DNA of 64,000 nt from Devosia submarina (GTDB taxonomy: Bacteria; Pseudomonadota; Alphaproteobacteria; Rhizobiales; Devosiaceae). The stretch is taken from NCBI RefSeq assembly GCF_003056345.1, contig NZ_PYWB01000007.1:124001-188000 (forward strand). The letters run 5' to 3'. This document shows positions 1 to 7,755 of this stretch, one piece after another; position 1 is the first letter of the stretch; each line of letters starts with the position of its first letter. The notes below the pieces were generated by a model. It was given only the letters and a program-made list of their open reading frames with translations. It had not been told where the DNA came from and searched no databases. The position numbers and the translations under genes are program-made.

Positions 1-149
1 TGGGGTAGGACGACGCGATCTTCGGCGAAAAAACCGCTGCTCACTTCAGCCAATGCTTCCCCCGTCCGACACGTGTCCAGCCGCAAATCCTGACCCTCGG
101 TCAGGTTAAAGCCCACTCGGCTCGCTTTATAATACCAATAAAATACCAT
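1..149 (-). CDS. 5' end of an unidentified divergent gene (partial)
   Basis: An open frame of about 50 codons runs leftward off the window without a stop. The part after codon 11 reads like a real protein (GFNLTEGQDLRLDTCRTGEA). An ATG at 149-147 opens the frame but lies inside a TGGTAT repeat, so a GTG at 116-114 may be the true start. I do not recognise the family. Its position, divergent from murQ, suggests a partner in amino-sugar use or a regulator, but this is only context. Confidence 0.3.
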   Translation of the reverse strand, partial: MVFYWYYKASRVGFNLTEGQDLRLDTCRTGEALAEVSSGFFAEDRVVLP

Positions 150-229
150 TGACCAAGTGCTATTTTGCTTGAAAGCACCTAGCGCGCTACCTTTTCAGGT
201 ATCAAACACCGAACCTAGACAAGTGGTAT
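132..229. promoter_or_regulatory. TGGTAT repeats in the murQ divergent region
   Basis: ATACCA occurs at 132-137 and 143-148, two direct copies exactly 11 bp (one helical turn) apart. The inverse, TGGTAT, occurs at 224-229, about 35 bp before the murQ start. Such spaced half-sites in a divergent promoter suggest a repressor operator, perhaps of the GntR type often found with amino-sugar genes. The regulator is not visible in the window. Confidence 0.35.
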
Positions 230-264
230 GATTTTGGCATTATCTCGCGACAGAGGAGAGCGTA

Positions 265-1167
265 ATGACACCACGGCAGACGGAAATGCGCCATTCGCGG
301 GCCCAAGGCTTTGATCTGCTTGCCCCGGAGGAGGCACTGATGATTCTTGCTCAGGCGCAAGCCGCGGCTGCCGACACCGTACAAACGGCCGTGCCGCAGA
401 TTGCCCAAGCGGCCGACGTCATGGCCCAGACAATCTCTGGAACAGGCCGCATCATCTATGCAGCGGCGGGCAGCTCAGGACTAATGGCTATGGCCGACGC
501 ATTGGAACTGCCCGGGACGTTCGGAATTGACCGCTCGCGCATCAAGATTTTGTTCGCCGGTGGCCTGAATGCGCTTGCGGCGCTGGAAGGCGGTCCAGAG
601 GATGATATCGAAGCAGCGCGCCGGGATGTGGAGCAAGCCGGAGTAGGTCCGGGAGATTGCCTCCTTGCCTTAACCGCCAGCGGCTCGACGCCATATCCCT
701 TGATGGCTGCGGAAACTGCTCGGCGCGCTGGAGCCCGGACGATCGGGATCAGCACCAATGCTGATGTGCCGCTGTTTAAGAAAGTAGACATCGCCATCTG
801 CCTGCCGACGCCGCCGGAAGTCATCGCCGGCGCTACGCGCATGGGCGCAGGGACAGCGCAGAAAATCGCGCTCAACATGATGTCCACCTTGATGGCGGTA
901 CGCCTGGGCCATGTGCACGACGGTTTTATGGTCAATGTGGTCGCCGATAATATCAAGCTGCGCCAACGAGCCCAAGGCATTGTTGCTGCCATCTCCGGCG
1001 TAGACGAAGCCGCTGCGAGCGAGGCACTTGACGCGACCGGAGGCGCGGTAAAGCTAGCGGTGTTGATCGCTGCAGGAGCAGCGAGCGTGGAAGACGCCAG
1101 GGGGATGCTCAACCAAAGCGGCGGCCAATTGCGGCCAGCGCTTGATGCGCTTGCGCGTCTGGCGTGA
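265..1167 (+). CDS. murQ: N-acetylmuramic acid 6-phosphate etherase
   Basis: MurQ cleaves the D-lactyl ether of MurNAc-6-phosphate to give GlcNAc-6-phosphate and lactate in cytoplasmic recycling of cell-wall sugar. The 300-residue length is normal for the family. The SIS-domain phosphosugar loop is seen at about 66-72 (AAAGSSG). Glu81 in the segment ALELPGTFG and Glu112 in EGGPEDD match the two catalytic acids described for E. coli MurQ. The start at 265 has a clear GAGGAGA ribosome site. It stands alone here, with TGGTAT repeats upstream. NagB and a sugar kinase, which act later in amino-sugar use, are encoded at the far right of the window. Confidence 0.93.
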   Translation: MTPRQTEMRHSRAQGFDLLAPEEALMILAQAQAAAADTVQTAVPQIAQAADVMAQTISGTGRIIYAAAGSSGLMAMADALELPGTFGIDRSRIKILFAGGLNALAALEGGPEDDIEAARRDVEQAGVGPGDCLLALTASGSTPYPLMAAETARRAGARTIGISTNADVPLFKKVDIAICLPTPPEVIAGATRMGAGTAQKIALNMMSTLMAVRLGHVHDGFMVNVVADNIKLRQRAQGIVAAISGVDEAAASEALDATGGAVKLAVLIAAGAASVEDARGMLNQSGGQLRPALDALARLA

Positions 1168-1314
1168 AACGCAGCCTGTTGTCAGCGAGCTTCTAAATGC
1201 CAGGAGTCACGCCTCACCCAAGGCAACTGCGCCAAGAGCTGGGCGTTGACTGCTGAGGAGGATGCCGAACCCGCCATCCTCCTGCCCCGTTCCGGGGCAT
1301 TGAGGAGGTTCACC

Positions 1315-1512
1315 ATGGAAAAGCATAGTGAAGAGGCCATTCGGGAACGCGCGTATGCGCTATGGGTCGAAGCAGGCTCGCCCGAAGGCGACGATCAGCG
1401 CTTCTGGCATGAGGCCGAACGTCAACTGAGCCGCGGCAGTGAGCTCGATACATCTGACAATTCTACTGACACTGATACACCGCCGGTACAGGCTGGCCTG
1501 CCCAATCTCTAA
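1315..1512 (+). CDS. DUF2934 family small protein
   Basis: This 65-residue protein has the DUF2934 pattern over residues 5-38: IRERAYALWVEAGSPEG followed by FWHEAERQL. The family is common and short in rhizobia and its function is unknown. I chose ATG 1315 because AGGAGG lies 7 bases upstream; an open frame from 1246 lacks a ribosome site and adds residues unlike the family. The acidic Ser/Thr/Asp-rich tail (residues 43-58) looks disordered. It is soluble and probably monocistronic. Confidence 0.75.
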   Translation: MEKHSEEAIRERAYALWVEAGSPEGDDQRFWHEAERQLSRGSELDTSDNSTDTDTPPVQAGLPNL

Positions 1513-1893
1513 CAGCTATGGGCGGCGTCGGTGAGGCGCCGCTCGATTGCTCTATTTGTTTCATTTCTGGCGCCGTTGTTTCGCTTGTTCCACAACAAGT
1601 AGCTCGGGGCGGCCAGGCTCAGCTTCATCAAAGCCGATAAACAGCCGTCCTGAAGTACTTCATGGCGTTATCCAAGGCACGGCATCAAAGCTGTGGCGCC
1701 GTTACACAAGTGTCGCAAAGCTGTGATTTGTACCCCATCGCTGCGGCCTCGGGCCCGGCTTCCGCTTGCAAAAAGTTCCGGCTGGTAGTTAGCTTCGGTC
1801 CGGGAGAGCTCGACGGAAGATCGATGGAACCTGTCGGCCGCATTGGCGATCGGCGGAATACCCGTTCCAAGAGGACGGTTTGGGAGATACAAA
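1513..1893. other. 381-bp spacer before the phosphodiester-type ABC operon
   Basis: I see no convincing gene here. A GC-rich imperfect hairpin just after the DUF2934 stop (about 1521-1545) may end that transcript. The promoter of the ABC operon should lie in the right half, but I could not place it with confidence and saw no clear Pho box. Confidence 0.4.
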
Positions 1894-3042
1894 ATGAAAC
1901 GGCGTGATTTTATGCTCGCTGCCGGCGCAACTGCCGGCGTGCTGATGATGCCCCGCATGTCTTTTGCAGCTGAGGGCGTGGTCGATATCTATTTCACCTC
2001 CGACCAGAACGTCATCGATTTCTGGACCAATGTGGTGAAGCCGAAATTCGAGGCTGCCAATGCCGGCGTGACCTTGAACCTGGTAGACGGCGGCGATGGT
2101 GCCGGCGTGTCAGCCATTGGCGACCGCGCGCTCGCGGCCCTGGCCAGCGGCACCGACCCCCAAGCTGACCTGTTTGAGGGCTTCGACAGCCGCGTGACGG
2201 TCGGCGGCATCGACAAGGGTCTCTACGTCAACTTCAAAGAGGCCAATCTCTCCAACTATTCAAAGATCAATCCGCAAGCCTTCGACATCGAAACCAACAT
2301 GCCCTATCGCGGCTCGCAGGTTCTGCTGGCCTATGACACCGAAAAGCTTGATCCAGCCAATGCGCCAAAGACCTGGGATGATCTCGTCGCCTGGATCAAG
2401 GCCAACCCAGGACAGTTCATCTACAACCGTCCCAACAAGGGCGGCTCGGGCGGCAATTTCGTGCGTCGCGCCATCTATGCCGTCAACGGCAACGACCCGA
2501 GCAAGTTTACGGTCGACAACTACAGCCCCGAAGCCGATGCAGAGATGCTGACGCCTGCCTGGGAAGTGCTCAAGGATATTGCCCCTTCGCTGTTTGAAGG
2601 CGGCGCCTACACTTCGGGCAACACTCAATCGCTGCAACTGCTCGGTCAATCGGCCGTGACCATGATCCCGACCTGGTCGGATCAGGCTCTCTCGGCAATT
2701 GACCAGGGTGTGCTGCCCGAAACAACCGGCCTGGTACAGCTGACCGACCTTGGCCTGCCTGGCGGCTTCACGCGCCTTGCCGTTCTGAGCAACGGCACCA
2801 ACAAGGACATCGCGCTTCAGCTCTGCGACTTCCTGCTCAGCGAGGAGATTCAGTCCGCCGTGCTGAGCGAACTGGGCGGCTTCCCTGCCGTATCCTGGGA
2901 TTACATCTCGGCTGATCTGCGCGAGCGGTTTGCCGACATCATCCCGGAAACCATCCCGAACTTCCCAAGCGGAGACTGGGAAAAGGCCATCAATGATGGT
3001 TGGTATCGCGCCGTGGCTCCGAACGTGGATCCTGCCTCGTGA
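1894..3042 (+). CDS. ABC importer substrate-binding protein (Fe3+/PotD-type, Tat signal)
   Basis: A 382-residue periplasmic binding protein of the family-1 solute-binding class. The N-terminus MKRRDFMLAAGATAG is a twin-arginine signal, with likely cleavage near residue 27 (SFA-AEG), so it is probably exported folded. ATG 1894 is preferred over an upstream in-frame ATG at 1843 because it places the signal peptide at the terminus. The stop overlaps the start of the next permease (GTGA). The linked phosphodiesterase and IMPase-like genes suggest a phosphorylated polyol or glycerophosphodiester ligand rather than iron; AfuA-type relatives are known to bind sugar phosphates. The ligand is inference. 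Confidence 0.85.
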   Translation: MKRRDFMLAAGATAGVLMMPRMSFAAEGVVDIYFTSDQNVIDFWTNVVKPKFEAANAGVTLNLVDGGDGAGVSAIGDRALAALASGTDPQADLFEGFDSRVTVGGIDKGLYVNFKEANLSNYSKINPQAFDIETNMPYRGSQVLLAYDTEKLDPANAPKTWDDLVAWIKANPGQFIYNRPNKGGSGGNFVRRAIYAVNGNDPSKFTVDNYSPEADAEMLTPAWEVLKDIAPSLFEGGAYTSGNTQSLQLLGQSAVTMIPTWSDQALSAIDQGVLPETTGLVQLTDLGLPGGFTRLAVLSNGTNKDIALQLCDFLLSEEIQSAVLSELGGFPAVSWDYISADLRERFADIIPETIPNFPSGDWEKAINDGWYRAVAPNVDPAS

Positions 3043-3914
3043 CCACCATAGACTCGGGCCACATCGCGCCCGTCCAAGCAGAACGCAGGAGGCCATATGG
3101 CCTCCTGCTCGTCGCTGCCCCCGTCTTGCTTGTTGTTTGGCTGATCATCTGGCCGATCATCTCGGCTGTTATCACCACGCTTTGGGTCCAGACGCCGGAA
3201 GGATCCGAGTTCTCGACCGGCACCTACCAATTCTTTTTTTCCGACGGGTACAGCCTGTCGAACCTGTCCGTTACGCTCTGGACCACGGGCGTTTGTGCCA
3301 TCCTGCTGCTCCTCATCTGCTTGCCGATCGCACTTTATCTGCGGTTTTCGGACAGCAAGGTGGCAGGCTATGTGCAGGGACTGGCGATCTTTCCCATGTT
3401 CGTGCCGTCCATCATCCTGAGCTTCGCCTTTATCCGCGTGCTGGGGCCCAACGGGACAGTTGACCTTCTTGCCAACGCCATGGGCCTGCCCAAGATTCGC
3501 TCGCCTTATCTTACCGCATGGGGTCCCGTGATTGGCCTCGTATGGGACAACATTCCGCTCACCGTGCTGATCCTTTTGTCCGGCCTGGGCAATGTGTCCA
3601 ACCAGGCAATCGAGGCGGCGCGCGACGTTGGTGCGCGCAAGCTGCAGGTGCTCTGGTACATCATATTGCCGCGCATCGGAAATTCCGTGCTTGTGGCGAT
3701 TTCATTTGCCGTACTCGGCATTTTCTCGTCGTTCACCCTGCCCTATGTATTGGGTCCGGCGGCGCCTGAAATGATGGGGCCCTTCATGCAGCGCACCTTC
3801 CGCGAGCTGTTCGATCCGCGCAATGCCATCACCCAGGCCGTGATCACCTTCGGGTTCTGCATCGTGTTTGGTCTCTTTTATGTGCGCTCTGTCGCCAAGA
3901 ACAGGACGCCCTAG
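3039..3914 (+). CDS. ABC importer permease 1
   Basis: A 291-residue inner-membrane permease with about six hydrophobic segments, starting at residues 20-45. The EAA loop that docks the ATPase is seen in the segment QAIEAARDVGARKLQVLWYI near residues 190-210. The GTG start at 3039 overlaps the binding-protein stop by three bases, implying translational coupling. An open frame extends upstream to 3000 but would lie inside the previous gene. Together with the next gene it forms the channel of the importer. Confidence 0.88.
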   Translation: MTTIDSGHIAPVQAERRRPYGLLLVAAPVLLVVWLIIWPIISAVITTLWVQTPEGSEFSTGTYQFFFSDGYSLSNLSVTLWTTGVCAILLLLICLPIALYLRFSDSKVAGYVQGLAIFPMFVPSIILSFAFIRVLGPNGTVDLLANAMGLPKIRSPYLTAWGPVIGLVWDNIPLTVLILLSGLGNVSNQAIEAARDVGARKLQVLWYIILPRIGNSVLVAISFAVLGIFSSFTLPYVLGPAAPEMMGPFMQRTFRELFDPRNAITQAVITFGFCIVFGLFYVRSVAKNRTP

Positions 3915-4733
3915 ATGGCCACTCTTGTGCATCGTAAAACCGACTGGACCGGCATTGTCCTTGCCGTCGTCCTGACGCTGGTCATCGTCTTCCCCTTGAT
4001 CGTGGTGGGCACCTGGGCCTTCACCAATGTGTGGCGGTATCCTTCGGTTATCCCGCAGGAGTTCGGGCTCAGATTTTGGTACCAGACCTTGGCGCGTGCC
4101 GATGTTTGGACCTCCATCACCACGAGCCTTACGCTGGCCACGACAGTGACCGGCATATCCGCCCTGATCTGCCTGCCGGCCGCTTATGCCTTCGCGCGCA
4201 TGGACTTTCCCGGGCGAGATATCCTCTTCTTCTCGTTTCTGGCAGGTCACGCCTTTCCCAAGTTCGGGTTGCTAGTGGCGATTGCAGGCATTTTCCTGCA
4301 GCTCAACCTCATCGGTACGTTCTGGGGTGTGGTGCTAATCCAGCTCGTCGGCACGCTGCTCTTCATGATCTGGATCCCCGTAGCGGCCTTCCAGTCAGTT
4401 GACCGGCGCATGGAGGAAGCGGCGCGTGATGTGGGCGCCGGGCCGTTCCGGGTGTTCTGGTCGATCACCCTGCCACAGGCCGGGCCGACAATCGCAGCGG
4501 CTGTTCTCCTGAGTTTTGTGGGCACGTTCTACGAAACCGAAGGGGCCTGGCTGATCGGTGCGCCACAGGTGCGTACGCTGCCGGTGCTGATGATCTCCTT
4601 CATCAACAACCAGCCGGTGATCCAGTATGGAGCGGTGCTGTCCGTGCTCCTTTGGGTGCCCAGTTTTATTGCGCTGATGTTTGCGCGCCGGGTGGTGAAC
4701 TCGGGTTCGTTTGCGCGCGGCTTTGGCGGCTAG
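3915..4733 (+). CDS. ABC importer permease 2
   Basis: A 272-residue permease of the same type, starting directly after the TAG of permease 1 with no gap. Six transmembrane segments are apparent. The EAA loop is in the segment MEEAARDVGAGPFRVFWSI around residues 165-185. The pair of unequal permeases is usual for Fe3+/spermidine/2-aminoethylphosphonate-type importers. Translation is probably coupled to its neighbours. Confidence 0.88.
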   Translation: MATLVHRKTDWTGIVLAVVLTLVIVFPLIVVGTWAFTNVWRYPSVIPQEFGLRFWYQTLARADVWTSITTSLTLATTVTGISALICLPAAYAFARMDFPGRDILFFSFLAGHAFPKFGLLVAIAGIFLQLNLIGTFWGVVLIQLVGTLLFMIWIPVAAFQSVDRRMEEAARDVGAGPFRVFWSITLPQAGPTIAAAVLLSFVGTFYETEGAWLIGAPQVRTLPVLMISFINNQPVIQYGAVLSVLLWVPSFIALMFARRVVNSGSFARGFGG

Positions 4734-4742
4734 GAAAAATCA

Positions 4743-5783
4743 ATGTCTGTTCTCAAGATCAAAGACGTCTCCAAGATTTTCGCCAATGGCACCGTGCGGG
4801 CGGTGGACAATTTTTCGCTCGATGTGGCCGATGGCGAGCTGGTGTGCCTGCTGGGTCCATCAGGCTCAGGCAAATCCACCCTGTTGCGCATGGTCGGTGG
4901 GTTCGAAAGGCCCACTTCGGGCCTGATGATCATCAACGGCGAGGACATCACCCATGTGCCGCCCGAGAAGCGACCAACAGGCATGGTGTTCCAGAGCCAC
5001 GCATTGTGGACGCACATGAACGTTTTCAAGAACCTCGCGTTTGGGCTCAAACTGCGCAAGGTTGCACCTGACGAGATCAAGCGGCGCGTCGAAGGCGTGC
5101 TCGATCTGGTGGGCCTTGGCGGCTATGGCACCCGTCATGTGGCCCAGCTTTCGGGCGGGCAACAGCAGCGCGTAGCGCTGGCACGCTCCCTCGTGCTCGA
5201 GCCCAAGATCCTCTTGCTCGACGAGCCTTTTGCGAGTCTTGACCAGCATTTACGCGAAAGACTTCGCGAAGAGGTTCGTGACATTCAGCAGCGCCTCAAG
5301 ATTACGACGCTGTTCGTTACCCATGGACAGGATGAAGCGCTCTCCATGGCGGACCGTATCGTCGTGATGCGCGATGGCAAGACCGAGCAGATCGACCGGC
5401 CCGACATCGTCTACCGCGAGCCGCAGACTCCTTTTGTAGCTGGGTTCATCGGCACCATGAATTTGATCGAGGGCACGGTCTCGAACGGCATCTTCAGCAA
5501 GGCGGGGTATTCGACGCCCCTGCCCGTCAGCGATGGTCCCGCGATTTTGGCCGTGCGACCCGAAGCGCTCGATCTCACCGTCGCCAATGACAATGCACAG
5601 GGCAAGGTCCACCGCGTGACCGACTATGGCACGCACGGGCTGGTGGATCTGGAACTGCTCGATTCGACGCGCGTCAAGGCGATGGTGTCCCATCCCGATC
5701 TGTTCCGGGCCGGTCAAGGCGTTAGGCTCGCGCCCAAGGCGATCGCGGCCTATCGGGATAACGCGGTCATTCATCGCGCGTAA
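4743..5783 (+). CDS. ABC importer ATP-binding protein (PotA/FbpC type)
   Basis: A 346-residue ATPase. The Walker A is GPSGSGKST at 38-46, the signature LSGGQQQR lies near 137-144, and the Walker B is ILLLDEP near 157-163, followed by the switch histidine in FVTHGQDEA. Residues about 240-346 form a TOBE-like regulatory domain (AVRPEAL). It energises the permease pair just upstream. The stop is followed by a family-B palindrome rather than a classical terminator. Confidence 0.9.
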   Translation: MSVLKIKDVSKIFANGTVRAVDNFSLDVADGELVCLLGPSGSGKSTLLRMVGGFERPTSGLMIINGEDITHVPPEKRPTGMVFQSHALWTHMNVFKNLAFGLKLRKVAPDEIKRRVEGVLDLVGLGGYGTRHVAQLSGGQQQRVALARSLVLEPKILLLDEPFASLDQHLRERLREEVRDIQQRLKITTLFVTHGQDEALSMADRIVVMRDGKTEQIDRPDIVYREPQTPFVAGFIGTMNLIEGTVSNGIFSKAGYSTPLPVSDGPAILAVRPEALDLTVANDNAQGKVHRVTDYGTHGLVDLELLDSTRVKAMVSHPDLFRAGQGVRLAPKAIAAYRDNAVIHRA

Positions 5784-5802
5784 CAACTACAGCATTAACA
5801 GA

Positions 5803-5882
5803 CCTCATCCTGAGCCTGTCGAGGGACGAGGTCGTGGTACCATCAGGGCACGCCCTCGTGGTTCGACAGGCTCACCGTGAGG
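5803..5882. repeat. Inverted pair of family-B palindromes (B1)
   Basis: Two 29-bp hairpin units at 5803-5831 and 5854-5882 face each other. The first has a CATCCT-type stem and the second, read on the minus strand, a CACGGT-type stem; both keep the loop core GAGCCTGTCGA. The pair fills the gap between the ABC ATPase and the phosphodiesterase gene and ends 8 bases before the next start codon, so it would be transcribed in the operon mRNA. Confidence 0.85.
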
Positions 5883-5890
5883 GCTACTCC

Positions 5891-6724
5891 ATGACCGACC
5901 CCATCTTCATCGAACGCGATGGCCACCGCACCTGGCTCAAATGGCACCGAGCCCGGCGGCGGTCGGGCGACCCGGCATTTACCGGTGCGCGCATCCTGGA
6001 GGGCATGCGGCTCGGCGCCAGCGTCGAGGTGGATTTGGTGGTGCATGGCGACCGTGGCTTTGCGGTTCTGCATGATCTAACGGCTGATCGGGGCACTACC
6101 GGCACGGGGCGCATTGCCGAACTCAGCGCCGCACAGCTGCGCAGCTTCAAGCTGCGCGATCAGAACGGCACCGCGCTCGAGGAGTACGTCATGCTGCTGG
6201 AGGACCTCTGCGCCCTTCTCGCCCAAGGAGGCCTGCATCCTGACGCCCTCCTGCAGCTCGACTACAAGGAAGATTGGGGCGTGCTGGATGAGGCAGCGCT
6301 CGCCACCTTCCAGCAGGCAGTGGGGCCGGTCGCAAGGCACATGATCCTGTCCTCGGGCGACGCCGAGTCCGTGCGGCTCCTGACCAAGGACGTGCCCGGG
6401 ATCAGGATTGGCTATGATCCCTGCCATGATGGGGCTTTAGAACGCCTGGCGCAAACGCGGAACTTTGCCGGTTTCGTCCGCGATGCCGTTGCGGCGTCAC
6501 CCAATGCCGAGATGATCTATCTCGCCTATCCCATGGTGCTTGAAGCGCACCGGCTAGGGTTCGACATCGTTGCAGCCTTCCACACCCATGGTCGACGGAT
6601 CGATGCCTATACCATCAACAAGGTCGACGCCCTGTCGCAGCCCAAGATCGAGGCGCTGCTGGCGCTCAAGGTCGATCAGATCACGACGGACGATCCGGAG
6701 GAGTTGAAGGCGCTGGTGGGGTGA
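5891..6724 (+). CDS. Glycerophosphodiester phosphodiesterase family protein
   Basis: A 277-residue TIM-barrel protein of the GDPD family, which hydrolyses glycerophosphodiesters to an alcohol and glycerol phosphate. Catalytic and metal residues seen are His19 (WHR), Glu46 and Asp48 (VEVDLV) and His61 (LHDLTADRGT). The usual HRG...ENT segment is altered: the Glu-Asn-Thr is absent and an Arg-rich stretch follows HR. No signal peptide is seen, so it acts in the cytoplasm on imported substrate. ATG 5891 is favoured; an upstream extension would be read from the repeat element. It closes the importer operon. Confidence 0.8.
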   Translation: MTDPIFIERDGHRTWLKWHRARRRSGDPAFTGARILEGMRLGASVEVDLVVHGDRGFAVLHDLTADRGTTGTGRIAELSAAQLRSFKLRDQNGTALEEYVMLLEDLCALLAQGGLHPDALLQLDYKEDWGVLDEAALATFQQAVGPVARHMILSSGDAESVRLLTKDVPGIRIGYDPCHDGALERLAQTRNFAGFVRDAVAASPNAEMIYLAYPMVLEAHRLGFDIVAAFHTHGRRIDAYTINKVDALSQPKIEALLALKVDQITTDDPEELKALVG

Positions 6725-6733
6725 AAACTCCCC

Positions 6734-6827
6734 GATTGTCACCCTCGCGTTTGGCCCGAGGGCACTGCACCTGAGGAACAACCAGCCAAATACAACACCC
6801 TTAGGTCTTCGCCCGAGGGTGACTATC
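6734..6827. repeat. Family-A nested palindrome (A1)
   Basis: A 94-bp element between two convergent genes. Its ends are inverted copies (GATTGTCACCCT and AGGGTGACTATC), and inner CCCGAGGG-type arms form further hairpins. It is a divergent copy of the elements at 33513, 36345, 36533 and 36754. Its position suits a bidirectional transcription stop, but it lacks T-tracts. Confidence 0.7.
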
Positions 6828-6836
6828 AGCGCAGCC

Positions 6837-7652
6837 TTAGTGTGAACCGTCTTTTGGTTCTTTTCTCGGCGCGTCTTTGAGCTTGTCCAGCAAATAGGCA
6901 TGAGTGGCCTTGTTAGCGACGATCACGCATCCCGTTTTTTCATAAAACTCGGGACCGCGTCCCCACCAGTCCGTTACCACGCCGCCTGCCTCCTCGACCA
7001 GCAGGACGCCCACGGCCCAGTCTACCAACCCAGATTCCTCGAAATACCCGGTGAGCCGACCCAAGGCGACATAGGCGCAGGAATTAGCCGAGCTACCGAC
7101 GATACGAACGGAGCTGATCGGGGCGCGGATGGCGTCCAGGCGCTGGTAGAAGCCGGGATAGGTGAAGAGCCCGGGCGTGGCGAGACCCGTACCAACGTTC
7201 AGCAGGCCCGTTTCGGTTTGCGGCGATACGGTGAGCCTTTCGCCATTCATGAAGGCACCCTGCCCCTTGACGGCCGTGAACATCTCGTCGGCGACAGGGT
7301 TGTAGAGCGCCCCGCACACCGTTTCGTTCCCGCGCCTCAGGGCAATGGAGATGGTGTAGTGCATGCCATTAATGAAATTGGTCGTCCCATCGATGGGATC
7401 GACCAGCCAGCGATGTTCATTGTCCTGGTTGACGGGGTCAAATTCCTCGCCGGTGAAGCTCCAGTCGGGGTAGCGCTCGAACAGGAATTTGCGGATCAGC
7501 AGCTCGCTTTCCTTGTCCGCCTCGGAGACGAAGTCGGCCGGTCCCTTGATCCCGATCTCGAGCTCACGAAAACGCTTGAAATAGCCGAGCGTCAAGGCAC
7601 CCGCCTCGCGTGCAACAGCAACCATGTCCGCAAGGACTGTTTCGTAGTTCAT
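6837..7652 (-). CDS. Inositol monophosphatase family protein
   Basis: A 271-residue Mg-dependent, Li-sensitive-type phosphatase fold. Metal ligands Glu69/Glu70 (TGEE), the DPIDGTTNF motif with Asp85 and Asp88, and the C-terminal VDWAVGVLLVEEAGG motif are present. In the last motif the usual Trp before Asp is Val. It probably removes phosphate from inositol phosphate or a related polyol phosphate in the cytoplasm. ATG 7652 is preferred to an upstream in-frame start at 7703. It is convergent with the GDPD/ABC operon, which may supply its substrate. Confidence 0.88.
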   Translation of the reverse strand: MNYETVLADMVAVAREAGALTLGYFKRFRELEIGIKGPADFVSEADKESELLIRKFLFERYPDWSFTGEEFDPVNQDNEHRWLVDPIDGTTNFINGMHYTISIALRRGNETVCGALYNPVADEMFTAVKGQGAFMNGERLTVSPQTETGLLNVGTGLATPGLFTYPGFYQRLDAIRAPISSVRIVGSSANSCAYVALGRLTGYFEESGLVDWAVGVLLVEEAGGVVTDWWGRGPEFYEKTGCVIVANKATHAYLLDKLKDAPRKEPKDGSH

Positions 7653-7755
7653 CCGTATCTCCGGATTTGTTTGAATTCGCGGTGCCAGGACGGCCTTCTG
7701 CAACGATGCAATTCTGGGCCAGGAATGTCCAGCCGATCTGCCCGTTTCACCAAGT

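Noticed and set aside
2260..3096. A 278-codon minus-strand frame opposite the binding-protein gene.
   Set aside because: The plus strand encodes a Tat signal and a complete binding-protein fold; the minus frame has no start signal or motif.
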